DNA from: Paenibacillus mesophilus
GTDB lineage: Bacteria; Bacillota; Bacilli; Paenibacillales; NBRC-103111
Assembly: GCF_005938385.1 (NCBI RefSeq)
Contig: NZ_VCRA01000042.1
Span: forward strand, 1 to 55,775
DNA: 55,775 nt
Reading direction: 5' to 3'
The notes below the pieces were generated by a model. That model saw only the letters and a list, made by a program, of their open reading frames with translations. It made no database searches and was not told the origin of the DNA. A program made the translations under genes and the position numbers. Positions 48,760 through 55,775 of this stretch are shown here, one piece after another; the first letter of the stretch is position 1; the number at the start of each line of letters is the position of its first letter.

Positions 48760-50316
48760 TTAGTGCGAAGCCGCATAGCCCTCGGCTTCTGTCGAGGCGG
48801 CGGAAGCATGCGCAGCCGGTTCCAGCTTCTCTTTGCTCATCACGAGGGCCGCAATTACCGCCAGCACGGCCGGGACAAGTCCCCAGGCGAACGTTGCGCT
48901 GATGGAGGACGAAAGTCCCTCCGTTATTTTGTCCAGTACCGGTGCGGGGATTTGGGCACGGGTCGCCGGGTCGAGAAGCGCATGCGGGTCGCTGAAGCTG
49001 ATGTTCGGTGCCGCGGCGGGTTGCCCACTTCCGGCAAAGGCGTCCGTCAGTTTGCGGGTCAGCGCATGGCTTTGGATAATCCCGCACACGGTGATGCCCA
49101 GCGTCATCCCGAGCGACCGAAGGAAGTTCAGCGTAGAGCTCGCCGCTCCCCGCTGTCTGGCCGGGAACGAATGGATAGCCGCGTTGCTCAGCACCGAGAA
49201 CGAGGCCCCTATGCCCAAGCCGACCAAGATCATATACAGGGTGACGTGCAGGCGGGACGAATCCGTCGACAAGGTGGTCAGAAGCGCAAGTCCCGCGACA
49301 AGCAGCAGCAGCGTCGGAATCATAATCGCCCGGTACGAGAATTTCGTGATCAGGAAACCGCCTGCGGTCGCCGTCACAACCGAACCAAGCATCATCGGCA
49401 GCAGCACGAGGCCGGAATTCGTAGCCGAACCGCCGAGCACGCCTTGAATAAAGATCGGAATATACACCGATGCGATAATAAACGCGGCTCCGCTCAGCAT
49501 CGCAATCGCATTGCTGCTTGCATAGAGACGGCTTTGGAACATGCGGAACGATATGATCGGCTCCGCCGCGCGCGATTCGGCGAACAGGAAGATCACGGCC
49601 AGTACGGCAAAGCCTGCGAACAAGCTTACGATTTGGACCGAACCCCAAGCATACTGCTTGCCTCCGAGCTCCATTGCGAACATAAGGCAGACGATCGCTC
49701 CGACCAGCGTGACAGCCCCCCACCAGTCGATCCGCTGTTTGGAATGTTCGTGCGATTCTTTGTAATTAAACGCGATCAGGACGAAGGACAGCAATCCGAG
49801 CGGGAGATTGATGTAGAAGATCCATTCCCAACGAATATAGTCGGTAATGTAGGCTCCGAGCAGCGGACCGAAAATGCTCGACATGCCGAATACGGCTCCG
49901 AACAATCCACCAAGCTTGCCCCGATTTTCCGGCGAGACGGCATCGAACATAATCGTAAAGGCAACCGGGATTAAGGCGCCTCCGCCGATTCCTTGGATCG
50001 CGCGGTAAATGCTCAATTCCACGATCGAATCGGCGGTTCCGCAAAGAACCGACCCGAGTATAAACACGATAATACCGAAGACGAAGAAACGTTTGCGTCC
50101 GTACATATCGGACAGCTTGCCGAATATCGGCATTCCCGCCATTTCCGCGACCATGTAGGCGGAAGTGACCCAGACGAATTTGTCGAGTCCTCCCAGCTCG
50201 CCGACAATCGTTCCCATTGCGGTCGCGACAATCGTATTGTCCATCGAGGCCATCAGGATCGCGAGCAGAAGCCCCGCCACGACTACCCCGGTTTTGTTTT
50301 GCATAGCAGTACTCAT
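48760..50316 (-). CDS. MFS drug exporter, DHA2 (14-TM, EmrB/QacA) family
   Basis: The 518-residue transporter has about 14 membrane helices. Signature features of DHA2 are MASMDNTIVATAMGTIVGELG in helix 1 (motif D1), FGKLSDMYGRKRFF (motif A), RAIQGIGGGALIPVAF (motif B) and LGGLFGAVFGMSSIFGPLLGAY (motif C). ATG at 50316 has GGAGAGG upstream. The usual substrates are antiseptics, dyes and antibiotics, driven by proton exchange. An inverted repeat 50 bp upstream could be an operator. No regulator gene is adjacent. Confidence 0.92.
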   Translation of the reverse strand: MSTAMQNKTGVVVAGLLLAILMASMDNTIVATAMGTIVGELGGLDKFVWVTSAYMVAEMAGMPIFGKLSDMYGRKRFFVFGIIVFILGSVLCGTADSIVELSIYRAIQGIGGGALIPVAFTIMFDAVSPENRGKLGGLFGAVFGMSSIFGPLLGAYITDYIRWEWIFYINLPLGLLSFVLIAFNYKESHEHSKQRIDWWGAVTLVGAIVCLMFAMELGGKQYAWGSVQIVSLFAGFAVLAVIFLFAESRAAEPIISFRMFQSRLYASSNAIAMLSGAAFIIASVYIPIFIQGVLGGSATNSGLVLLPMMLGSVVTATAGGFLITKFSYRAIMIPTLLLLVAGLALLTTLSTDSSRLHVTLYMILVGLGIGASFSVLSNAAIHSFPARQRGAASSTLNFLRSLGMTLGITVCGIIQSHALTRKLTDAFAGSGQPAAAPNISFSDPHALLDPATRAQIPAPVLDKITEGLSSSISATFAWGLVPAVLAVIAALVMSKEKLEPAAHASAASTEAEGYAASH

Positions 50317-50364
50317 CCGTTTACCTCTCCTTCATTTTGTATAGCTTTATTGTATACGCCTCCC

Positions 50365-50382
50365 CTGACAGCACTATGTCAG
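50365..50382. promoter_or_regulatory. Candidate operator upstream of the MFS exporter
   Basis: CTGACA-GCACTA-TGTCAG is a perfect 6-bp-arm dyad beside a TTGACT box on the minus strand. Drug-exporter genes are often controlled by TetR or MarR repressors at such sites; the regulator is not in view. Confidence 0.45.
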
Positions 50383-50507
50383 TCAATATGTAAAACATTT
50401 TTTGTATTTTCAAAAGTGAAGCTCGGCTACTTTACTCTATCTGTTATTGGTAGTTTAGGAATATATTATACTTATCTTTCTATTCCATTTTGAAAAGTTG
50501 GGATTTT

Positions 50508-51239
50508 ATGAGAAAGCTCTTCCTCGCCGGCACGATCATCGCGCTCTCGATCGTATCGCTCCCTGAAAAAGTCGGAACTTCAAATCTAGTTGAAGCCAGC
50601 CTGTTTCCCGTCAGCGTCTCAGTAAACGATAAGGATCTGACTTTCTCTAATAGTCCGGTCTTGAACTACGGGGGGAAAGCTTATTTGCCCGTAAGAGAAC
50701 TGGTTGATGGAATTAACGGGATCGTATCCTATACGGAAGATAAAAGAAAAATCGAAATCCATATCCCTTCTGCGTTCAACAAAAAATCCGAGCAAAGTTC
50801 GATGAACAAACAGGGCGATTTTGTTCTTTCTATCCATTCCTCCAAAAAAACGTATCATTTCAATGAACCTTTGGATATATGGGGAACTCTTACGTACTTG
50901 GGAGAGGAAGATATCGTCGTCGGGCAAGGAAATCCTGTGCTGTTGTTCTATATCATCGATTCCCATGACAATAAAACGGGCGATTTCGCGGAGGCTTCCT
51001 TACGTAAAAGAACGATGAGTAAAGGTGCGGAGTACACTTCGGTATTTTCTTGGGATACAGCAACTAGCCTGAACTACTTGAAAAGTGGAATGGATTTGGA
51101 AGCTTTTCTGGAATCCTTTGAAAAACCGTGGCAGTTAGAGAAAGGGATGTACACTGTGGGCGTCTCTGCTCAGCTGCTTGTAGGTGATAGCATGGAGCCC
51201 ATGAAGTTGCGGACCGAATTTTCGGTCGAAGTGAAGTAG
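50508..51239 (+). CDS. Secreted copper-amine-oxidase-N-like and BsuPI-like protein
   Basis: The 243-residue exported protein has a signal peptide (about 1-25). Residues about 35-85 (FPVSVSVNDKDLTFSNSPVLNYGGKAYLPVRELVD spans most of it, then IVSYTEDKRKIEIHI) fit the copper amine oxidase N-terminal domain, a wall-associated beta module common in Paenibacillus. The rest is a beta-rich domain resembling the intracellular proteinase inhibitor BsuPI. ATG at 50508 has a weak site. Base composition is clearly more A/T-rich than neighbours, hinting at later acquisition. Function is unknown. Confidence 0.75.
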   Translation: MRKLFLAGTIIALSIVSLPEKVGTSNLVEASLFPVSVSVNDKDLTFSNSPVLNYGGKAYLPVRELVDGINGIVSYTEDKRKIEIHIPSAFNKKSEQSSMNKQGDFVLSIHSSKKTYHFNEPLDIWGTLTYLGEEDIVVGQGNPVLLFYIIDSHDNKTGDFAEASLRKRTMSKGAEYTSVFSWDTATSLNYLKSGMDLEAFLESFEKPWQLEKGMYTVGVSAQLLVGDSMEPMKLRTEFSVEVK

Positions 51240-51406
51240 CCGGAACTAGCCTTCCCCATCGCGAGCGACAATTTCTGCAGCCCGTCAGCCGCTTCCGAGA
51301 CAGCTTTACCGACTCGGGTCGGTATTCCAACAAAAACCTGCATATTTCCCGCTTCTTCGCCAAAAAAAACAATGGGATAGGGGTGGGAAATAGTTCCAAA
51401 GTATTA

Positions 51407-51420
51407 TGGAAACGCTTTCT
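51407..51420 (+). promoter_or_regulatory. cre site upstream of the polysaccharide lyase
   Basis: TGGAAACGCTTTCT matches TGWAARCGYTWNCW at 13 of 14 positions. It lies just upstream of the likely -10 TATAGT (51430-51435), where CcpA binding would repress. This predicts glucose repression of the lyase. Confidence 0.75.
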
Positions 51421-51432
51421 CCGTGTTGTTAT

Positions 51433-51472
51433 AGTATACAAAGGACATACAGGTATACTCCTTGTATATACT
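51433..51472. promoter_or_regulatory. Palindromic operator candidate with GTATAC repeats
   Basis: AGTATACAAAGGA (51433-51445) and TCCTTGTATATACT (51459-51472) are inverted, with a further GGTATAC between them. The repeat overlaps or follows the start of transcription, so it could bind a substrate-specific repressor or form an mRNA hairpin. Confidence 0.5.
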
Positions 51473-51524
51473 GCCTACATTCACTCCCGTCTGTCTTAAT
51501 CAAGCATTGGAGAGGAGCGTATTA

Positions 51525-54500
51525 ATGAAAGCAACAATGCGCAAAAGGTTGCTCAGCCTTCTGGTCATGATCGGCTTGCTCTCGTCCCTGCTTCCTTTAA
51601 CGGCTTTGGCCGATCAAGGCGGCAGTGCGTCGGCAGTCGAAACGATCGTCAACGGAGGGTTCGAGCAGATCGCGGGCGGCAAGCCGACCGGATGGACGGG
51701 ACTGGCTGCGAACACCATCTACGAATCGGTTTATCAGCCTGTTCGCAGCGGCGGATTCAGCGTGAAGCTGACCGATTCCAGCACCCAGGCGGGGAACGGC
51801 CTGCGAAGCAGCCATGTTCCGGTCGCAGCCGGGCATTTGTACAAAGCATCGGTATACGGAATGAACGCGTCAGGCTCTTCGCAGCTATATTTGGAATTTT
51901 GGAATGCTTCGGACACGCGGATCAGTGTAAAAACGGGAACGATTCCCGCCGGGCAGCAGTGGCAAGCTGTGAACGTTATCGGGGAAGCCCCGGCTGGCAC
52001 CACCTATGCTACCCTTCTGCTGTACCAGCCCCAGACGAATGTAGGGGTAGCCTATTTCGACGATGCCGCCCTGACTGAAATTCCGCTGGCCTATCCGTAT
52101 AACGGCGACTTCGAAGAAGTGTCCGGCGGCAAGCCTGTCGGCTGGACCAGCCTCGGAGCCGCAGACGTGTACGCCTCGGTCACCTCCAAAGTTTACGGCG
52201 GCGCGTACAGCGTGAGGATGGAGGATCCGAGCTCCAACGGCGGACCGGGCTTGCGCAGCGGGCAAATCCCGGTCGTTCCCGATCAAGCGTACCAGGCTAC
52301 TGTACGATCGTATAACGAGTCCGGCAACTCTCAGCTATACCTGGAGTTCTGGAACAGCTCCAACGTCCGGATCGAGACGAAGATCGGTACGAATTCTTCA
52401 ATTGGCGTATGGAGTCCGATATCCATCGATGCCTACGCTCCTGCGGGCGCCGCCTATGCAACACTGCTGCTGTATCAGCACAAAGCGAATATCGGGATAG
52501 CTTATTTCGACGACGCTTCCCTCAAGCTTGTGCCGCCCGAGCCGGTACGGGAGTTTCCGCTATTGACGGCAAGCCATCCGCGGCTTTATTTTACCTCCTC
52601 CGACGTGCCCGATTTGAAGGCGAGGGCGGCGGATACGGTAAACGCTCCGTTCGGCACGACCGGCAAGCAGCTGTGGGATTCGATCAGAACCAGCGCCAAT
52701 AACTATATGACGGAAACGAGCTTCTCGATCACCTACTACGGGGGCAAAGTCGTCACTTATCCGCTGCCGCCGGTTCAGCCCGAACCGATTCCGAGTCCGC
52801 CCGGCTTCACGTCATATCCGTATTGGACGATGATGACCAGAGCCGTGCAAGATCGTCTGGAGACGCTTAGTCTGGCCTATGCCATATCCGATGATACCGC
52901 TTATGCGGACAAAGCGAAGCAGTATTTGTTGTCCGTATCCGGCTGGAATTCCTGGACGGAACCGACCTATTCGTGCGGCGGCTACACTTGTCTGGATACA
53001 GCCCATCTAACGTTCGGGGCGAGCATGGCGTTCGATATTTTGTACGACCGGTTGACCGCGGAAGAACGGACGACCGTTATGAACGCTCTGGAAAACAAAG
53101 GCCTTATTCCTCTTTACAAAGATTCAAAGAGCAAGACCGACCATAATATCCAGTCGCTGCGCGCGGCGGCGCTCGGCAGCGGAGCGGCGGTTCTGCTCGG
53201 CCATAGTCCGAATGCGAATGCCTACTTGACCCGAGCGATGAACTACTATCAGTGGTATTTGGACGAGCGCATGACGTCCGGCAAGCAAGAAGGACTCCTC
53301 TATACGAGCTACGCTACGGACAATATGATCAAAGCGTTCGACCACATCAACCGCGTAACCGGTGTTCGCGAGCTGGCGGATCATCCGTTTCTGAACGACT
53401 TCCTCGTACGTTGGGTCGTCTACGCGCTGGCGCCGGGCGGCGCAGGACTGGCCAATTTCTCGGATTCGGGGGTTGCCAATTATTTCGGGCTCACGATGAA
53501 CGTCATCAACGCTTGGCTGAACAACGGACAGGCCGGATGGTATTTGAAGGAAACCAAATCGGCGGCAGGCGGAGTAAACGGGTTCCTGTACTTCCGTCCG
53601 AACGCGACCGTCACCTCCCCGGACGCATGGCCGGCCTCCACCGTATTGGATGAGAACGGATGGGCTATGCTCCGCAGCGGCTGGGGAAGCGACGACGTCC
53701 TATTCTCGATGGTCAGCAACTCTTCGAATCTGGGGCACAACCATTACGACCAGAACAGTTTCCAAATCGCGACCAACCGCACTTGGATCGCCTCAGACCC
53801 AGGCTATCAAGATTATGTAGCGGGCCCGGAGCACGATTTCACGGTACGTATGGGTCACAGCACGATTCAAGTCGACGGCCAGGGACAAAGCATACTGGGC
53901 AAAGGAATGCTTACGAAAGGGCTCCTCGCTCCTACGTACGACTATATAAAAGGTTCGGCTGCCGGCGCTTACGGCAATCCCAAGCTGACGAAATTCGATC
54001 GCCATGTCGTCTACTTGAAGCCGGATACATTCGTCATGCTTGACGATCTTCAGGCGGATGCGCCTCATGTCTACGATTGGATTCTGTACAGCGGAGCGCT
54101 CAAGCAATTCGAAATCGACGGGCAGCCGGTCCAAGCCGGCGCGACAACGGCCGGCAACGACTTGTATTTGCGAAGCGGCGGCGCGGAATTGGCAGCCAAG
54201 TTTCTTAGCGCATCTCCGCTCCCAATGACGGTAACCCAATATTCAGGCGCCGAACAATACGGCTATTATTCGAAGATAGGAAGCGGAACGGCCAAAACCG
54301 GGCACCAGTTCCTGACCGCGATGAAGGTGCAGCCTTACACGCCGATCGGCCTGTTGGAGGAAACCGCTCTGATGCCTCTGACCGACAGCTCCGGTCGGGA
54401 GGTGAAGCTCATTCAATTCGCCGGCAGTACGGTCATTTTCTATCGCGGCGCTCAGACCGGCGACTATATGACCGTGACGGTCAATGTACCGGAAGCCGGA

Positions 54501-55487
54501 AATTACAAAGTTCAGAGCTTTTTCCTGAAATCCCCGCTTTACGGGATGGTACAAGCTTACGTAGACGGTCAGGCGGTCGGCGGCGTGTACGACGGGTATG
54601 CTCCCGAGGTAACGGCCTCTGCGCCATTCGAGCACGGGACGATTCCGCTGACGGCCGGATCGCATACGATCCGTTACGAGATAACCGGCAAAAACGCCCA
54701 ATCCGGCAACTTCTACATCGGGCTTGATGCCGTACAGCTTCTCCCTGTCGGCTCGAACGGACCGTCCCGGCTGACAGTGGATGCCGAGCTGGTGACCGGT
54801 ACGAACGGCATCGGAGCTCTCGTCGAGAGAAACGATGACAGCGGTACCCGCGATTTGGTCGCTTTCCGGACCGGAGCCGCACCATTCACGGTCGGTCAGG
54901 CGACGGGCGACGCCGAACAAGCGGTCATCGGCTTGACCGGGGCCAATGAGGTCATCGGCTACAAAATGACCCGGGGCACCTCGCTCCAATACGCAGGAAA
55001 GGTAATGCTTGCAGGCAGCAACCCGTTCAGCGCTTCGTTCGACACCGACACCGTGACGATGGAGACGTATGGCGTCGTAGAAACGCCTGCAGCGCAAATG
55101 ATCCGCATCCATGCGCCTGCGGCAGATGCCATGGTGATCGTGGATGGCCAACTGCTCGCGCCGGGAAGCTACACAATCGATCCGGTATCCGGAACGATCC
55201 AGATTTCGCTGGCCGCCGGGCGGCATGACGTACGTCTCGTCTTTTTGGCTGAACAAACTGACGCGCTAATTGCTGCCGAAAGTTTGCAAGGACCGATGGC
55301 ACAGCCGCTGGTTAACGCTATCCGCCAAGCGCTGCATCAATGGGAAAAAGGCTCTGTCAGCGAGGCGGCAGAGCATCTTCAAAGGTTTCTCGATCATTTG
55401 AACAACCCGTCGCTGCGGTCTTTTATTCCGGAGTTGGCGAGGACGAAGCTGAACGAGGCGGTCGAAAGTATCCGAAGACTGATGTGA
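51525..55487 (+). CDS. Secreted heparinase II/III-like polysaccharide lyase, multidomain
   Basis: The 1,320-residue exported protein has a signal peptide (about 1-30). Two similar carbohydrate-binding modules follow (about 38-190 and 195-340; paired NGGFEQIAGGKPTGWT and NGDFEEVSGGKPVGWT). Next is an alpha/alpha toroid (about 350-700: TSSDVPDLKAR, TDHNIQSLRAAALG), a heparinase II/III beta-sandwich (about 720-960, with GHNHYDQNSFQIATN and SDPGYQDY), a further CBM-like domain (about 980-1080) and a C-terminal three-helix FIMAH-type domain (about 1250-1320). ATG at 51525 has GGAGAGGAG upstream. Substrate, probably an acidic glycan, is inferred. A cre site precedes it and tandem terminators follow. 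Confidence 0.88.
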   Translation: MKATMRKRLLSLLVMIGLLSSLLPLTALADQGGSASAVETIVNGGFEQIAGGKPTGWTGLAANTIYESVYQPVRSGGFSVKLTDSSTQAGNGLRSSHVPVAAGHLYKASVYGMNASGSSQLYLEFWNASDTRISVKTGTIPAGQQWQAVNVIGEAPAGTTYATLLLYQPQTNVGVAYFDDAALTEIPLAYPYNGDFEEVSGGKPVGWTSLGAADVYASVTSKVYGGAYSVRMEDPSSNGGPGLRSGQIPVVPDQAYQATVRSYNESGNSQLYLEFWNSSNVRIETKIGTNSSIGVWSPISIDAYAPAGAAYATLLLYQHKANIGIAYFDDASLKLVPPEPVREFPLLTASHPRLYFTSSDVPDLKARAADTVNAPFGTTGKQLWDSIRTSANNYMTETSFSITYYGGKVVTYPLPPVQPEPIPSPPGFTSYPYWTMMTRAVQDRLETLSLAYAISDDTAYADKAKQYLLSVSGWNSWTEPTYSCGGYTCLDTAHLTFGASMAFDILYDRLTAEERTTVMNALENKGLIPLYKDSKSKTDHNIQSLRAAALGSGAAVLLGHSPNANAYLTRAMNYYQWYLDERMTSGKQEGLLYTSYATDNMIKAFDHINRVTGVRELADHPFLNDFLVRWVVYALAPGGAGLANFSDSGVANYFGLTMNVINAWLNNGQAGWYLKETKSAAGGVNGFLYFRPNATVTSPDAWPASTVLDENGWAMLRSGWGSDDVLFSMVSNSSNLGHNHYDQNSFQIATNRTWIASDPGYQDYVAGPEHDFTVRMGHSTIQVDGQGQSILGKGMLTKGLLAPTYDYIKGSAAGAYGNPKLTKFDRHVVYLKPDTFVMLDDLQADAPHVYDWILYSGALKQFEIDGQPVQAGATTAGNDLYLRSGGAELAAKFLSASPLPMTVTQYSGAEQYGYYSKIGSGTAKTGHQFLTAMKVQPYTPIGLLEETALMPLTDSSGREVKLIQFAGSTVIFYRGAQTGDYMTVTVNVPEAGNYKVQSFFLKSPLYGMVQAYVDGQAVGGVYDGYAPEVTASAPFEHGTIPLTAGSHTIRYEITGKNAQSGNFYIGLDAVQLLPVGSNGPSRLTVDAELVTGTNGIGALVERNDDSGTRDLVAFRTGAAPFTVGQATGDAEQAVIGLTGANEVIGYKMTRGTSLQYAGKVMLAGSNPFSASFDTDTVTMETYGVVETPAAQMIRIHAPAADAMVIVDGQLLAPGSYTIDPVSGTIQISLAAGRHDVRLVFLAEQTDALIAAESLQGPMAQPLVNAIRQALHQWEKGSVSEAAEHLQRFLDHLNNPSLRSFIPELARTKLNEAVESIRRLM

Positions 55488-55551
55488 CGATATAGGGGAA
55501 CAGCTCCCCCGTTATCCACACAATTGACTTCGTATAATTTCCTAAAAAGAA

Positions 55552-55606
55552 AGCCGGGCATCGCCCGGCTTCAGCCTGTTGATTAACCTCAACAGGCTAT
55601 TTTTTT
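55552..55606 (+). terminator. Two tandem hairpins after the lyase gene
   Basis: AGCCGGGC/GCCCGGCT (55552-55570) is followed by AGCCTGTTGA/TCAACAGGCT (55573-55598) and T7. The second may belong to the left end of the IS element, where terminators often block read-in. Confidence 0.8.
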
Positions 55607-55635
55607 GGTTTCTTTATCTATTCACCGCGTTAATG

Positions 55636-55644
55636 TGGTATAAT
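55636..55644 (+). promoter_or_regulatory. Extended -10 promoter of the IS1182-type transposase
   Basis: TGGTATAAT, 29 bp before the transposase ATG. Confidence 0.5.
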
Positions 55645-55672
55645 ATAGCTATCCTATTTAGGCGGTGATTGC

Positions 55673-55775
55673 ATGCTTCGCTCCAATCCACATGCACAAA
55701 ACAGCTACGAATTCGTTTGTTTGGAAGACCTCGTTCCGCAAAATCATCTGCTTCGCAAGGTTCATGCACACATCG
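55673..55775 (+). mobile_element. IS1182-family transposase, 5' part only
   Basis: The first 34 codons (MLRSNPHAQNSYEFV, then CLEDLVPQNHLLRKVHAHI) match the N-terminus of IS1182-type DDE transposases, whose start reads like YEFVSLEDLVPxDHLLRKI. ATG at 55673 follows GGCGGTGA. The gene leaves the window, so completeness, inverted repeats and target site cannot be judged. The left IS end is likely between 55570 and 55640. Confidence 0.8.

Noticed and set aside
48763..49974. 403-codon open frame opposite the MFS exporter
   Set aside because: Shadow of the membrane protein gene, with no start signal or domain.
55512..55520. Perfect DnaA box TTATCCACA
   Set aside because: Only one box, without a cluster, AT-rich unwinding region or dnaA/dnaN, so it is not evidence for an origin.
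1..55775. CRISPR arrays, tRNA genes, prophage or defence islands
   Set aside because: No regularly spaced direct repeats, no tRNA-like cloverleaf and no phage or nuclease cluster was seen.

Overview
The window reads as a chromosomal segment of a spore-forming, flagellated Bacillota, most likely Paenibacillus or a close relative in Paenibacillaceae. The evidence is a 16S rRNA 5' end, a mid-GC genome with strong GGAGG-type ribosome-binding sites, spo0F, bofA, a sporulation-type kinase, sigma-H and sigma-G promoter matches, a long (about 270 nt) SRP RNA, and gene order shared with Bacillus subtilis (scr-dnaX-yaaK-recR-yaaL-bofA-rrn; rpmE-rho-murA-fba-spo0F-pyrG-rpoE; ywiB/argS; speE-pbpG-ywhD).

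Layout. Positions 1-5840 (mostly minus strand): an rRNA operon start with tandem promoters, the replication and recombination genes bofA, yaaL, recR, yaaK/ebfC and dnaX, a PAS histidine kinase with a sigma-H promoter, and SRP RNA. Positions 5860-14820 (minus): a YhcN/YlaJ-type spore lipoprotein with a sigma-G promoter, rpmE, a radical SAM protein, rho, murA, fba, spo0F (sigma-H promoter), pyrG with a CTP-type attenuation leader, and rpoE (delta). Positions 14820-15380: a non-coding stretch with a candidate small RNA and a 110-bp palindromic element, leading into an S8 protease. Positions 16560-21000 (minus): argS, ywiB, an AGE-family epimerase and speE. Positions 21180-27030: a forespore-type class A PBP (sigma-G promoter), ywhD, an M1 metallopeptidase and a membrane protein. 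Positions 27190-30380: a c-di-AMP riboswitch with an NlpC/P60 hydrolase, and a LysR regulator divergent from threonine synthase. Positions 30380-33440: a secreted GON-domain protein, a minimal FAD protein and a small DUF7662-like protein.

The most unusual part is 33580-38740. A giant flagellin (1,427 aa) is flanked by two csrA paralogs. Hairpins presenting GGA in their loops, the known CsrA recognition form, sit in the flagellin leader (two hairpins plus the Shine-Dalgarno sequence) and upstream of both csrA genes. No fliW is visible. This looks like a self-contained, possibly autoregulated CsrA-flagellin translation circuit. Next to it lies a regulator made of an alpha/beta-hydrolase fold, with Gly at the nucleophile position, fused to a BTAD/SARP-type DNA-binding region: a candidate dead-enzyme ligand sensor.

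Positions 40490-46330 hold nikR and a five-gene nickel/peptide-type ABC transporter (nikABCDE), with a second palindromic element between nikC and nikD. Positions 46380-51240 hold a BNR/YCF48-like lipoprotein, a DinB-like protein, a Fur-box-controlled heme monooxygenase, a 14-TM MFS exporter and a low-GC secreted protein. Positions 51400-55490 encode a 1,320-aa secreted heparinase II/III-type polysaccharide lyase with a cre site and a palindromic operator candidate. The window ends inside an IS1182-type transposase. All assignments come from reading the sequence; no database search was run.
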